Numbered from the stretch's first letter, positions 42,114-51,598 are shown. The stretch: 64,000 nucleotides of DNA from Aeromonas sobria (GCF_000820145.1 NZ_CDBW01000017.1:276301-340300); one strand, 5' to 3'. Made by a program: numbers and translations. The notes: generated by a model not told the origin, from the sequence alone.

Positions 42114-42662
42114 TTAGCTGTTGCGCGGCGGCAGCATATTGGTGAGGGTGTTGTCTTTGAGAATATGGTGGTGATAGAGGGCGGCCACAGTGTGCAGGCC
42201 GATCAGGGCATAGCCGACATCGCCGAGGGTTTCGTGCACCTCCTTGATCAGCCCCTTGAGATCCGGGTTGGGGGCGAGCAGGGCAGGCAGCTCAAGCCCG
42301 AAGAAGGGAATGGGCTTGCCTGCGGCGCTCAGCAGCAGCCAGCCAAACAGCGGAGTCAGAATGATAAAGCCATAGAGGGCGAGGTGGGCCAGTTTTGCCA
42401 GCTTGTGCATCATCGGCGAGAGCTCGGGCACGATACGGGGTGTCGGGCTCATCCTGCGCACTACCAGCCTGACAAGCACCAGGGCGAAGATCAGCAGCCC
42501 CAGCATAAAGTGCCACTGCTTCATCAGGTCGCGGCCCGGGTCCCCCTTGGGGAAGATGTCGCGAAATTCGATCAGGGCGTAGACGGCGATCATCGCCACC
42601 AGGGTCAGCCAGTGCAGCCCGATACTCAGGGTGCCGTAGCGTTTTTCACTGTTCATCAGCAT
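42114..42662 (-). CDS. cybB: Cytochrome b561
   Basis: The protein has 182 residues from ATG 42662 (GAAGGA upstream). Four membrane helices carry the heme histidines in 'SIGLHWLTLVAM', 'KQWHFMLGLL', 'EVHETLGDVGYALIGLHTVAALYHHHI'. This is the prokaryotic b561 family, inner-membrane di-heme proteins that pass electrons from quinol, in some cases to superoxide. It stands alone. The family is sure; the symbol is less so, as several paralogues exist. Confidence 0.85.
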   Translation of the reverse strand: MLMNSEKRYGTLSIGLHWLTLVAMIAVYALIEFRDIFPKGDPGRDLMKQWHFMLGLLIFALVLVRLVVRRMSPTPRIVPELSPMMHKLAKLAHLALYGFIILTPLFGWLLLSAAGKPIPFFGLELPALLAPNPDLKGLIKEVHETLGDVGYALIGLHTVAALYHHHILKDNTLTNMLPPRNS

Positions 42663-42976
42663 AGGTTTGTTCCTTCGAAGTGTTGTCACATCCGTGTGGC
42701 ATCCCCGCACTCAAACGTGTCGGGGTGAGGCCAGATCCCTTGGCGGCAACAGCCGGGCTGCCACGTTTGCCATAAACCGGCAGCCTGCCGCTTGCATCAG
42801 TCAGAGAGGAGATGCCCTCTACTGTCTGCATGGTATCACTGGCAACCGGGTGGATAGTCTGATCAATGCCACACAATTTACAGGCTCATTAAGCCCCTTG
42901 TGATGTGAAGGAGGCGTGAAATAGGCGACGTGAAATAGCATCAGCTATGGTGGATGACCTTTCGGCCCGCCAAGGA
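42663..42976. other. Intergenic gap without a gene
   Basis: No gene is visible. A GTGAAATAG unit occurs twice at 42915-42940. A hairpin GCCCGCC / GGCGGGC at 42965-42986 spans the trmO stop and may be its terminator. Confidence 0.5.
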
Positions 42977-43681
42977 TCAGGCGGGCTCGATGGCCAGCAC
43001 CACGCAATCCGGCTCGTTGATGCGGAAACGGACATTGCAGTCAAACAGCCGCACCCCGTACTCCTTCTCATCCGGCTTGCCCTTCTTGTAGGCGGGGCGC
43101 GGATCTTGCGCCAGCACTTCGCTCACCAACAGGCGCAGCTCGGGATGGGCCTTGAGCCAGGGTTGCAGCTGCTGCTCGGCCTCGGCACTGAAACTCACCG
43201 CCAGCGGCGGAGTGGGGGCGTCGGGGGCAAAGCCGCCGCGGGCATCCGGCAGGCTGTCGGCATAGGGGATATAGGGCTTGATATCGACGATAGGGGTGCC
43301 GTCGAGCAGGTCCACCGCCCCCAGCTCCAGCCACAGCTTGCCCCGCTCGCGGCCAACCCCGTGCAACTCGACTACCGAGAGGCCGAGGGGATTGGGGCGG
43401 AAGGTGGAGCGGGTGGCAAAGACGCCGACCCGTTCGTTGCCGCCAAGGCGCGGCGGGCGCACAGTCGGGTGCCAGCCCTGCGCCATGGTCTGGTGAAAGA
43501 CGAAGCTGAGCCACAGATGGGAGAACTGCTCGATGCCACGCAGCACATCCGGCTGATCGTAAGGGGGGAGCAGCTCGAGGCGGGCACGGGCCGATTTGAC
43601 CAGACCGGGCTGGCGGGGGATGGCGAACTTCTCCTTGTAGGGAGAGCGGATGATCCCGAGGGTGTCGATTTCGAACTTCAT
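42977..43681 (-). CDS. trmO: tRNA (N6-threonylcarbamoyladenosine37-N6)-methyltransferase TrmO
   Basis: The protein has 234 residues from ATG 43681 (E. coli 235). The family pattern is clear: 'IGIIRSPYKEKFAIPRQPGLV'-like start (here LGIIRSPYK), 'QFSHLWLSFVFHQT', 'RVGVFATRSTFRPNPLGLSVVEL', 'LLDGTPIVDIKPYIPYADS'. It uses SAM to methylate t6A at position 37 of threonine tRNAs, in the cytoplasm. It stands alone on the minus strand. Confidence 0.93.
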   Translation of the reverse strand: MKFEIDTLGIIRSPYKEKFAIPRQPGLVKSARARLELLPPYDQPDVLRGIEQFSHLWLSFVFHQTMAQGWHPTVRPPRLGGNERVGVFATRSTFRPNPLGLSVVELHGVGRERGKLWLELGAVDLLDGTPIVDIKPYIPYADSLPDARGGFAPDAPTPPLAVSFSAEAEQQLQPWLKAHPELRLLVSEVLAQDPRPAYKKGKPDEKEYGVRLFDCNVRFRINEPDCVVLAIEPA

Positions 43682-43893
43682 GGCGGATCCTGACTGAAAA
43701 CCCCGGCAATTTAGCACAGGCGGCCCCAAAACGCAGGCTCTGACTCATTAACCCCCATTTCTGCTGCGCTGCCGTGATCCCTGTCCCATCCCTGCCAGTC
43801 GGGGGCTGTGCCGTACCGTCAAGTTGCGTAGGGTGGAGGCAACGAGAGTATCAGGATGAAATGTGCGCACGTCGCAGGATGGGAGGGAGAGGG

Positions 43894-44895
43894 ATGAAAC
43901 TGCTGATTATCGGTGGCACCGGCTTTTTGGGGCGCCACCTCACTGCGCTGGCGCTGAATTGGGGCCATCAAGTGACGCTGTTCAATCGTGGTCAGCGTCA
44001 GCACCCTGATTGGCCTGATCTGGTGCAACTCACCGGTGATCGAGACAAGGAGCTGGGGGCGTTGCAAGGAGAGGGGTTGTGCTGGGATCTGGCCATCGAC
44101 ACCTGCTGCTATCGCCCCGAACAGGCGGCGAGCCTCTCGGCAGCCTTGCTCGGGCGCTGTGAGCGGCTGATCTTTATCTCCACCATCAGCGTCTATCGCG
44201 ATTTCTCTCTGCCCGGGATGGATGAGTCGGCGCCGCTGCACCCTATCCCCGCAGGGGAAATGCCCAGCGATTATGGCCCCCTCAAGGTGTTGTGCGAGGC
44301 GGAGTATCGCGCCCGCTGGGGCGAGCGGCTCTGCATCCTGCGCCCGGGCGTGTTGTGCGGCCCCCATGATCCCACCGGCCGCATGGCCTGGTGGGTGAAG
44401 CGGGTGCAGCAGGGTGGGCCCTGGTTGCTGCCGGGCAGTGGTGAGGATCGCTTGCAGTATCTCGATGTGCGCGACTGCGCCGAGTTTGTGCTGCGCGCCG
44501 CCGAGCAGCAGCTGGGGGGCATCTTCAACCTGCTCAAGCCCGGCATTACCCTGAGCGACTGGCTGGAGCGGCTGAGTGCCCGCTTGCCGCCAGCCAGCCC
44601 CATCCAGCTCGAGTGGCTGCCTTGGCCGACCCTGATTGCGGCCGGAATCGAGCCCTGGCAGAGCTATCCCACTTTGCTGCCTTGCGAACAGGCAGCGTTT
44701 GCCGGTTATGGCTCGGTCAGTGCCGAGGCGGCCATCGTCCACGGTTTGAACTTCCGGCCACTGGAGGAGACCGCCGTCGATCTGGCCAACTGGTTGGCCA
44801 TCGAGCCTGCCGCCGGATTGGTGGTCACGGGCCTGACCATGGTGCAAGAGGCACAGTTGCGCCAGCAGCTACTGGTCGCCAGCTGCTTACCGTGA
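43894..44895 (+). CDS. NAD-dependent epimerase/reductase family protein
   Basis: The protein has 333 residues. Frame is open from 43774, but the ATG at 43894 follows GGGAGGGAGAGGG and starts the Rossmann fold directly: 'MKLLIIGGTGFLGRHLTALAL'. 'RLIFISTISVYRDF' stands for the serine of the extended SDR site, and the usual YxxxK appears as 'YGPLKVLCE'. The set of features suggests an isoflavone reductase-like or nucleotide-sugar epimerase-like enzyme. The substrate is unknown. A terminator follows at 44927. Confidence 0.8.
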   Translation: MKLLIIGGTGFLGRHLTALALNWGHQVTLFNRGQRQHPDWPDLVQLTGDRDKELGALQGEGLCWDLAIDTCCYRPEQAASLSAALLGRCERLIFISTISVYRDFSLPGMDESAPLHPIPAGEMPSDYGPLKVLCEAEYRARWGERLCILRPGVLCGPHDPTGRMAWWVKRVQQGGPWLLPGSGEDRLQYLDVRDCAEFVLRAAEQQLGGIFNLLKPGITLSDWLERLSARLPPASPIQLEWLPWPTLIAAGIEPWQSYPTLLPCEQAAFAGYGSVSAEAAIVHGLNFRPLEETAVDLANWLAIEPAAGLVVTGLTMVQEAQLRQQLLVASCLP

Positions 44896-44926
44896 CGGAG
44901 AGTGCAGTAATGAAGAGTGCAGTAAC

Positions 44927-44960
44927 AAAACGGGCACGCGATGGCGTGCCCGTTTTGTTA
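44927..44960. terminator. Bidirectional terminator
   Basis: AAAACGGGCACGC / GCGTGCCCGTTTT stem with A and T runs between two convergent genes. Confidence 0.88.
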
Positions 44961-44978
44961 TGAAAAGCCGTGGGCCTG

Positions 44979-45350
44979 TTACTTCTCTTCGGCCACTTTC
45001 AGTGCCTGTCCGTAGCAGATCACCTGTTTCAGGCAACCTGGGGTATCGCTGAATTCGGCGCACTTGTCGATGGTGACGCCGTTGCCGCCCATGTCGGCGG
45101 CGCGGCGGCGGGCCAGAGTGCGGGCATCACCGGCGTTGGGCACCGGCTGGTTGGCATCGGCCTGGCAGGATTCACCCTCGATGGTGCCGAGGTAGAGGTA
45201 GTTGAGGTCAGCCAGCTCATCTTGTTCGTAGATGCGCACGCTACCGGGTTTGAAGTAGTCGCTGAAGTTCTCTTTATCCAGATTGCTGTTAAAGGCGTAG
45301 TTGGCACAACCGGAGGCAATCAGGGGCATCATCAGGATCAGGCGTTTCAT
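44979..45350 (-). CDS. rcsF: RcsF-like outer-membrane stress-sensor lipoprotein
   Basis: The protein has 123 residues. The start MKRLILMMPLIASGC has a lipobox (LIASGC). The mature part keeps four cysteines in the RcsF spacing: 'GESCQAD', 'IDKCAEF', 'PGCLK' and 'VICYGQAL', with 'ARRRAADMGGNGVTI' between, matching the 'AR..AA..G.NAV.L' stretch of RcsF. In E. coli these form two disulfides, and RcsF signals envelope damage to the Rcs phosphorelay. No other rcs gene is in the window. An alternative start is ATG 45353. Confidence 0.7.
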   Translation of the reverse strand: MKRLILMMPLIASGCANYAFNSNLDKENFSDYFKPGSVRIYEQDELADLNYLYLGTIEGESCQADANQPVPNAGDARTLARRRAADMGGNGVTIDKCAEFSDTPGCLKQVICYGQALKVAEEK

Positions 45351-45505
45351 CATCTCGTATCTTGTGTCGGCGATGAAGACAGTAGAAAGGCGCAGGCGAT
45401 CCATGTCGGCATCTTGTTGAATAATGAGGGGGACATTATAGGGGCCAGCCGCCTGTGGCGACCAGCCCCGTTTTGCGCCCGAGTGTCAGGGTGTGACCCC
45501 CATCA

Positions 45506-45530
45506 GTCTGATATCAGGCTGATATCAGAC
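45506..45530 (-). terminator. Tandem palindrome at the end of cydC
   Basis: CTGATATCAG occurs twice with one base between, and the pair folds into an 11-base stem (GTCTGATATCA / TGATATCAGAC) that covers the cydC stop. No T run follows. Confidence 0.5.
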
Positions 45531-47255
45531 CGGAGCCAGCCGCTGATAGAGGCTACGGTAGTAATCATCCGCCAGCAGCTCATCGTGAGGGGCGCAGAGG
45601 CGGATCTGCCCCTCTTCCATCAGGGCAATCCGGTCCATCTGCTCCATCCCCAGCAAGCGGTGGGAGATCAGCAGCAGGGTGCGATCCGCCCCCAGCTTGA
45701 ACAGCAGGTCCATGATCTCCCGCTCGGTCTTGCTGTCGAGCCCTTCGGTCGGCTCATCGAGTAGCCAGAGCGGCGCATCGTGCAGCAGGGCGCGGGCAAG
45801 ACCGATGCGGCGACGCTCGCCACCGGAGAGCGGCCTGCCGCCGTCTCCCAGCCAGGCGTTGAGGCCCGCCTCATCTTCCAGCAGATTGGCCAGCCCGACC
45901 TGGGTCAGTACCGCAATCAGCTGCTCATCAGTGGCGGTCGGTGCCGCCAGCTTGAGGTTGCCTCGCAGGGTATCGGCAAACAGGTGTACCCGCTGGCTCA
46001 CCACTGAAATAGATGCGCGCAGTGCCCCTTCGCTGTAGTCGGTGAGTGGTTTGCCATCGAGCAGGATCTTGCCCGCTTGCGGGCTCCACTCCCGGGTCAG
46101 CAACCCCATCAGAGTCGATTTACCACAACCGGTCTGACCCAGCAGCGCCAGCTTTTGGCCCGCTTGCAGTTGCAGGGTGCAGCCGCGCAGCACCGGCTGA
46201 GTGTTGCCGGGATAGCCGAAGTAGAGGTCACTGATCTGCAGCGCACCACCGGTGGCGTGGGTCTGCTCGTCGCCCCATTCGGGGGCCTTGGCCTCTTGCA
46301 AAATTTCATTCAAACGGCGAGCCGAGGTGAGGCTGGTGGAGAGGTGCTGGAAGGCACCCGCCAGCGGCATCAGTGCCTCGAAGCTTGCCAGGGTGGCAAA
46401 CACCATCAACGCGGTAATGGGATCGGGCGTAGCACCCGCCACCCCATGACCGGCCAGCCAGAGCATCAGGGTCAGGGTCCAGCCGCTCAGCAGCTGCACC
46501 GAGAAGTTGGCCAATCCGCTTACCTTGGCCATGCGGGCCTGTGCGGCGAGCAGCGCCTGTTCGGCCTGTTGCAGCTCAACCAGCGCCTTGGGGGCGGCGG
46601 CAAACATCTGCAGTTCGGCCTGACCATCCAGATAGTCCACCATGCGGGTGCGCAGGGTCGATTTTTCGGCAATCAGTGCCTGACCGGGACGACGACCGAG
46701 GAAGTAGAACACCAGCGGCAGGGCGATCATGCCAAACAGCAGAATGGCACCGAGGATCAGGGCGAGGCGGCTATCAAAAAACGACAGGAAGAAGACCAGG
46801 CCAGCACAGCTGAGCAGGGCTGCGCCGATGGGGGTGATCAGCCGCAGATAGACGTGATCCATCGCATCTATGTCGGCCACCAGTCGGTTGAGCAGATCCG
46901 CTTGGCGGAAACCGGCCAGGGTGCCGGTGGAGAGCGGCGAGAGTTTTTGCCAGAACCAGACCCTCAGTCGGGTCAGCACCCGGAAGGTGGCATCGTGGCT
47001 CACCACCCGCTCACCCCAGCGACCGGCAGTGCGGATGATGGAGAAGAAACGCACGCCGCCCGCGGGGGTCATGTAGTTAAAAGCATGGGTGCTCGCAACT
47101 GTCATCCCCGCCACGGCAGCGGCGGAGAGGAACCAGCCGGAGAGCGACAGCAGCCCCATGCCAGCGGCCAGGGTCACCAGTGCCAGCAGCAAGCCAATGG
47201 TGAGGCTGAGCCAGTGTTGGCGATAGAGGCGCAGAAATGGCAACAGATCAGTCAT
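45525..47255 (-). CDS. cydC: Glutathione/cysteine ABC exporter subunit CydC
   Basis: The protein has 576 residues from ATG 47255. Six membrane helices (first 320 residues, with 'GMGLLSLSGWFLSAAAVAG') are followed by the ATPase: Walker A 'LGQTGCGKSTLMGLL', signature 'LSGGERRRIGLARALL', Walker B 'LWLLDEPTEGLD'. With CydD it exports glutathione and cysteine to the periplasm, which is needed for cytochrome bd and c assembly. It overlaps cydD by 8 bases. cydAB are not in the window. Confidence 0.95.
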   Translation of the reverse strand: MTDLLPFLRLYRQHWLSLTIGLLLALVTLAAGMGLLSLSGWFLSAAAVAGMTVASTHAFNYMTPAGGVRFFSIIRTAGRWGERVVSHDATFRVLTRLRVWFWQKLSPLSTGTLAGFRQADLLNRLVADIDAMDHVYLRLITPIGAALLSCAGLVFFLSFFDSRLALILGAILLFGMIALPLVFYFLGRRPGQALIAEKSTLRTRMVDYLDGQAELQMFAAAPKALVELQQAEQALLAAQARMAKVSGLANFSVQLLSGWTLTLMLWLAGHGVAGATPDPITALMVFATLASFEALMPLAGAFQHLSTSLTSARRLNEILQEAKAPEWGDEQTHATGGALQISDLYFGYPGNTQPVLRGCTLQLQAGQKLALLGQTGCGKSTLMGLLTREWSPQAGKILLDGKPLTDYSEGALRASISVVSQRVHLFADTLRGNLKLAAPTATDEQLIAVLTQVGLANLLEDEAGLNAWLGDGGRPLSGGERRRIGLARALLHDAPLWLLDEPTEGLDSKTEREIMDLLFKLGADRTLLLISHRLLGMEQMDRIALMEEGQIRLCAPHDELLADDYYRSLYQRLAPV

Positions 47256-49017
47256 CGAGAGAACCTCCGGTACGTTGGGACAGCAGGTGGGCAAAAGGCC
47301 CTCCGGCCTGACTCAATTGCTGGAAGCTGCCTTGCTCCACCAGCTGGCCGCGCGCCAGCACCAGGATCTTGTCCATCTTGGTGAGCTGGTCGAGGCGGTG
47401 GGTGATCATCAGCAGGGTCTGGTTGGCGATGACCTGTTCGAGCGTGGTCATGATGGCGCGCTCGGAGTGGCGATCAAGACTGGCGGTCGGTTCGTCGAGC
47501 ACCATCAGTTGGGTCGATTTGAGCAGGGTTCGCGCCAGCGCGAGGCGCTGGGCCTGACCGACCGAGAGGCCGCCCGCCTGATCGCCGACCGGATAGTCGA
47601 GCCCCTTCTCCATGGCAAATTCCCACGCCTGTGCCCGTTTCAGGGCATCTTCCAGCTCGCTGTCACTGGCCGTTGGCTTGGCCAGCAGCAGGTTGTCACG
47701 CAAGGAGGCGTGGAACAGCTGCGGGTTCTGCGAGAGCCAGCCCAATTGCAATCGCCACTGGGTCATGTCGAGGGAGGCGAGCTCCTGCCCGTTCACCTTG
47801 AGCTCGCCGCGATAGGGGGCAAAGCCAAGCAGGGCATTGACCAGCGAGCTTTTGCCTGCGCCGCTGACGCCGATGAGGGCGGTGCGCGAACCGGCCTCAA
47901 GGGTGAAGTCGATGGGGCCGACCAGTACCTTGCCCTCGGCGCTCAGCACCTCAAGCCCTTTGGCTTCTACCTTGACCGGGCTGTCGGCCTGGAACGGGGT
48001 GTTGCCTGCAGCGGGTTCGCTCACCTCGGCTTCGAGGAACTCCAGCAACTGCTCGGCGGCGCCGATGGCCTGTGCCTTGGCGTGGTAGTGGGCGCCCAGT
48101 TCCCGCAGCGGGGCGTAGAACTCGGGGGCAAGAAACAGCACGAACAGGCCGGTAAAGAGGGTGACCTTGCCGCCATAGTGGCCAAAATTGAGGTGATCGA
48201 TATAAGAGAAGCCGAAGTAGACGGCGACCAGTGCCACCGAGAGGGCGGCAAAAAATTCCAGCACGGCGGTACTGAGAAATGCAAGGCGCAGCACTTCCAT
48301 GGTGCGCTCGCGAAAATCTTCCGAGGCATCGCGGATCGCTTCCCCTTCTGCCTGAGTGCGCATAAAGAGCTGCAGGGTGCGCAGCCCTTTCAGGCGATCA
48401 AGAAAGTGGCCAGAGAGGCGGGCCAGCGACTGAAAGTTGCGGCGGTTGGCATCAGCTGCGCCGACCCCTACCAGGATCATGAAAAATGGGATAAGGGGTG
48501 CGGTACCGAGCAAGATCAACCCAGCCGCCCAGTTGACCGGGAATACTGCCACCAGAATCACCACCGGAATAAAGACGGCGATGGCCATCTGCGGCAGATA
48601 GCGGGAGAAGAAATCCTGCATGTTTTCTATCTGTTCCAGCAACAGGCTGGCCCAGCTACCGGCCGGGCGGCGCTGGATATAGGCGGGGCCAAGCCGGCTA
48701 AGGCGGGTGAGCACCAGCTGGCGGATGGTCTGGCGCACCGCGCTGCCCGCCTTGAAACTGGCAACTTCGCGGCCATAGGCCAGCGCTGCCTTGCCAAGGG
48801 TCACCAGCAGCAGGGTAATAAAGAGCGTGATGGATTGTTCGGGAGTTGAGCCCTCGATAATAAAGCGGTGTAGCAGGGTTGCCAGCAACCAGGCTTGTGC
48901 CACCATCAGCATGCCTTGACCCAGGCCAAAAGCGATGGAGAGACTGATCCAGCGGCGACCGTGACTCGATTGCTTGCGCAACCAGCCATAGAGACGTTTT
49001 TGCGTTTTTTTATCCAT
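47248..49017 (-). CDS. cydD: Glutathione/cysteine ABC exporter subunit CydD
   Basis: The protein has 589 residues. I choose ATG 49017 (GAGG 9 bases upstream, start MDKKTQKRLYGWLRKQ); ATG 49026 would add three residues. Six membrane helices are followed by Walker A 'IGVSGAGKSSLVNALL', signature 'LSVGQAQRLALARTLL' and Walker B 'LMVLDEPTASLD'. It pairs with CydC. The gene order cydD-cydC on one strand is the usual one. Confidence 0.95.
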   Translation of the reverse strand: MDKKTQKRLYGWLRKQSSHGRRWISLSIAFGLGQGMLMVAQAWLLATLLHRFIIEGSTPEQSITLFITLLLVTLGKAALAYGREVASFKAGSAVRQTIRQLVLTRLSRLGPAYIQRRPAGSWASLLLEQIENMQDFFSRYLPQMAIAVFIPVVILVAVFPVNWAAGLILLGTAPLIPFFMILVGVGAADANRRNFQSLARLSGHFLDRLKGLRTLQLFMRTQAEGEAIRDASEDFRERTMEVLRLAFLSTAVLEFFAALSVALVAVYFGFSYIDHLNFGHYGGKVTLFTGLFVLFLAPEFYAPLRELGAHYHAKAQAIGAAEQLLEFLEAEVSEPAAGNTPFQADSPVKVEAKGLEVLSAEGKVLVGPIDFTLEAGSRTALIGVSGAGKSSLVNALLGFAPYRGELKVNGQELASLDMTQWRLQLGWLSQNPQLFHASLRDNLLLAKPTASDSELEDALKRAQAWEFAMEKGLDYPVGDQAGGLSVGQAQRLALARTLLKSTQLMVLDEPTASLDRHSERAIMTTLEQVIANQTLLMITHRLDQLTKMDKILVLARGQLVEQGSFQQLSQAGGPFAHLLSQRTGGSLDD

Positions 49018-49178
49018 TACCACCATCCTCGCGTCGAGTGGCGCAAGACTATCCTTGCCGTTTGGCCTTGGCAACCTTGTAAATTATCTGTGCTGAAAAT
49101 GTTTGCTTGAAAAAGCAACCGACTGCTCAATCCTTGTCCGAACAGATTGATTTATTGAAAAAAGTGGCAAATGCGGCA

Positions 49179-49206
49179 TTGCGCTCGGCGGCAAAATGCA
49201 TATAGT
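49179..49206 (+). promoter_or_regulatory. Promoter of the tRNA-Gly pair
   Basis: TTGCGC, 16 bases, TATAGT, placed 13 bases before the first tRNA. A GCCCT stretch follows the -10 box, as in stable RNA discriminators. Confidence 0.65.
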
Positions 49207-49218
49207 AAGAGCCCTGAC

Positions 49219-49292
49219 GCGGGTGTAGTTCAATGGTAGAACGGTAGCTTCCCAAGCTGCATACGTGGGTTCGATTCCCATCACCCGCTCCA
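49219..49292 (+). tRNA. tRNA-Gly (anticodon CCC)
   Basis: The 74-base cloverleaf has acceptor arms GCGGGTG / CACCCGC, D-arm GTTC..GAAC, anticodon loop TTCCCAA, T-loop TTCGATT and an encoded CCA end. It reads GGG codons. Confidence 0.95.
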
Positions 49293-49309
49293 ACAATTTC
49301 AGATGCCAG

Positions 49310-49384
<75 letters not shown>

Positions 49385-49394
49385 GCTTCAAAAC

Positions 49395-49430
49395 AAAAAG
49401 CCCACTCCTGCGAGTGGGCTTTTTGTTTTT
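49395..49430 (+). terminator. Rho-independent terminator of the tRNA operon
   Basis: AAAAAGCCCACTC / GAGTGGGCTTTTT stem followed by GTTTTT. Confidence 0.93.
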
Positions 49431-49506
49431 CATCTTGTTCACCGTTTGACGCAACGATCACCGTATTTCTGCATTATCTCTGCATTAAGGGAAACCGCAG
49501 AGACAG

Positions 49507-49529
49507 AAAAGGCGCCGAGGGCGCCTTTT
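49507..49529 (-). terminator. Terminator of arcA
   Basis: AAAAGGCGCC / GGCGCCTTTT stem 24 bases after the arcA stop, with T run on both strands. Confidence 0.85.
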
Positions 49530-49552
49530 CAGATCAACAGCGTAGCGAGAGC

Positions 49553-50272
49553 TTATTCCTGCTCCAGCTCACCACAGAAACGGTAGCCTTCGCCGTGGAT
49601 GGTGGCGATGATCTCCGGGGTGTCATTGACGCTTTCGAAGTGCTTGCGAATGCGACGGATGGTCACATCGACAGTACGGTCGTGGGGCTTGAGCTCACGG
49701 CCGGTCATCTTCTTAAGCAATTCAGCACGGGTCTGGATCTGGCCCGGGTTTTCGCAGAAGTGCAGCATGGCGCGGAACTCGGAGCGCGGCAGCTTGAACA
49801 TGTCGCCAGTCGGGCTGACCAGTGCGCGGCTGTTGATATCCAGTGCCCAGCTGTTGAACAGGTAACGCTCAACCAGCTTCTTCTCTTCGCCACCGGCTGC
49901 CACGTTCATGGTGCGGCTCAGCAGGTTACGGGCACGGATGGTCAGCTCGCGGGGGTTGAACGGCTTGGTGATGTAATCATCAGCGCCGATCTCCAGGCCC
50001 AGAATTTTATCCACTTCGTTGTCGCGACCGGTCAGGAACATCAGAGCGATATTGTCGTTTTCACGCAGCTCACGAGCCAGCAGCAGGCCATTCTTGCCTG
50101 GCAGGTTGATGTCCATGATCACCAGATTGATGGTGTGGGAGGTGAGAGCTTGATGCATCTCATCGCCATTATTGGCTTCAAGAACCGCGTAGCCTTCTGC
50201 TTCGAAAATGCTTTTCAGGGTATTGCGTGTGACCAGTTCGTCTTCGACGATCAGAATGTGTGGTGTTTGCAT
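49553..50272 (-). CDS. arcA: Aerobic respiration response regulator ArcA
   Basis: The protein has 239 residues. The receiver has '[23 protein letters not shown]', the phosphoacceptor D54 in '[14 protein letters not shown]' and '[15 protein letters not shown]'. The winged helix has '[17 protein letters not shown]' and '[27 protein letters not shown]'. This is nearly identical to enterobacterial ArcA, which is phosphorylated by ArcB under low oxygen and represses aerobic metabolism genes. Targets in E. coli include tdc-, cyd- and formate-linked genes. Confidence 0.97.
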   Translation of the reverse strand: MQTPHILIVEDELVTRNTLKSIFEAEGYAVLEANNGDEMHQALTSHTINLVIMDINLPGKNGLLLARELRENDNIALMFLTGRDNEVDKILGLEIGADDYITKPFNPRELTIRARNLLSRTMNVAAGGEEKKLVERYLFNSWALDINSRALVSPTGDMFKLPRSEFRAMLHFCENPGQIQTRAELLKKMTGRELKPHDRTVDVTIRRIRKHFESVNDTPEIIATIHGEGYRFCGELEQE

Positions 50273-50668
50273 GAGTATTCCCAGATTCTTATCAGTTAAT
50301 TATCTTAAATTTAACACTCTTTGGCGTTTCAAACCGATTTCCTGACGGATCCTGAAAATTTATTACGTCATCCTGGGTATGCGTGTCAGGTCGGAATATC
50401 GCGAATTAGGCATTGGTACCGGCAAGTATCCCTGTGCCACTTATAGGTTCTCGACAAGTCTGGTCGAGCAGAGCCTGGAAAGGTCATCCATTACGAAAGT
50501 GGCCGCATTTTATCAGTTAACAGGAGCATAACAACACTCTTTGCTGTCAGATAGCAACTTTTTAACTCTGTTTTGATATAGGTCAAACCCTAGCATAGCG
50601 GCATCATACTTGGCCTGAACCGCATTTTCGCCCTTATAAAATGTAATGGAATGTAACATGTGATTGAC
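50273..50668. other. Divergent control region between arcA and the DUF3293 gene
   Basis: No gene is visible in about 400 bases. It holds the FNR-type site listed next. Several AT-rich stretches near 50290-50370 could hold the arcA promoter. Confidence 0.5.
50573..50586. promoter_or_regulatory. FNR-type binding site
   Basis: TTGAT-ATAG-GTCAA matches TTGAT-N4-ATCAA at nine of ten positions. It is about 300 bases upstream of arcA and about 85 bases before the DUF3293 gene. In E. coli arcA is activated by FNR. Confidence 0.5.
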
Positions 50669-51076
50669 ATGATTTTGTGGGAAAACTACAAGAAAATCTG
50701 CTTTATCGCGCCATTTGAGACACTAGACTGGCCTGCGTTTGCCATCATCACCGCCTGGAACCCTGCCAGTCAGCGGGTCGGTGAGCGGCGCAATCGACGG
50801 CGGGAACGGGCACTGTGGCGTCTGTTGACGTTAGAATTGCAGGCGGCGGTGGCGGGTCCATTTTGGGGATCTGACCCGGACGAACGTTGGCAGGAGTCAT
50901 CGCTGGCAGTGGCGCTATCCCTGCCGCAAGCCCGTCAGGTGGCAGCCCGTTTTGGCCAGAATGCCATCTACTGGGTGGAGGATGGCCAGCTCTGGCTGGT
51001 GCCGGTATTGACCGATAAATCAGCAGTTTGTCTGGGCAATATTGAATCCTTCTGGATTGCCAGAAACCTTGCCTGA
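50669..51076 (+). CDS. DUF3293 domain protein
   Basis: The protein has 135 residues from ATG 50669; a GTG at 50660 would add three. 'FAIITAWNPASQRVGERRNRRRERALWRLL', 'RWQESSLAVALSLPQARQVAARFGQNAIYWVEDGQLWLVPVL' is the DUF3293 pattern. The family is small, soluble and of unknown function. The RraA-family gene follows 42 bases later. Confidence 0.8.
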   Translation: MILWENYKKICFIAPFETLDWPAFAIITAWNPASQRVGERRNRRRERALWRLLTLELQAAVAGPFWGSDPDERWQESSLAVALSLPQARQVAARFGQNAIYWVEDGQLWLVPVLTDKSAVCLGNIESFWIARNLA

Positions 51077-51118
51077 TGAAAGAATGAACACCTTCATGTA
51101 TCTGAAAGGAATCTAATC

Positions 51119-51598
51119 ATGCTGGATCTCTTGCCCGACCTCTGTGATCAGCACGGCGACCTGCTGCAAGTGGCTGACCCGGTGTTTCAGGATTTTGGCG
51201 GCAAGGCCATCTTCTATGGCCGCGCCGTGACTCTCTCCTGTTACGAAGATAACAGTCTGGTGCGGGAACTGGTGACCCGGCCCGGTCAAGGCAAGGTGAT
51301 GGTGATCGACGGTGGTGGCTCGCTGCGCCGTGCACTGCTTGGCGATCAACTGGCCATTAAAGCGGTGGAGCAGGGATGGGAGGGGATCCTGATCCACGGC
51401 GCGGCGCGTGATGTGGGCACCTTGGCAACCCTGGCGCTCGGGGTCAAGGCGCTGGCGGCTTGTCCGGTGAAGACCGAGAAGCGGGGGCTGGGTGAGTTAG
51501 GGGCCGTGGTCAGCTTTGCCGGGGTGACCATCCACGAAGGGGATTACGTCTATGCGGATCGCAACGGCGTGGTGGTGAGCGCCACACCGCTGCTGTGA
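51119..51598 (+). CDS. RraA-family protein (RNase E activity regulator-like)
   Basis: The protein has 159 residues. '[46 protein letters not shown]', '[42 protein letters not shown]' and '[24 protein letters not shown]' line up well with E. coli RraA (161 residues), which binds RNase E and slows RNA decay. Related proteins are aldolases for 4-hydroxy-4-methyl-2-oxoglutarate. It has a shorter N-terminus than RraA and is not next to menA, so it may be the second copy that some vibrios and aeromonads carry. Confidence 0.8.
   Translation: MLDLLPDLCDQHGDLLQVADPVFQDFGGKAIFYGRAVTLSCYEDNSLVRELVTRPGQGKVMVIDGGGSLRRALLGDQLAIKAVEQGWEGILIHGAARDVGTLATLALGVKALAACPVKTEKRGLGELGAVVSFAGVTIHEGDYVYADRNGVVVSATPLL

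Noticed and set aside
44970..45764. Plus-strand open frame of 264 codons
   Set aside because: Spans opposite parts of the RcsF-like gene and cydC; no support.
46077..48849. Two long plus-strand open frames (435 and 524 codons)
   Set aside because: They mirror cydC and cydD, have no ribosome site and read as low-complexity Q/G/H-rich sequence.
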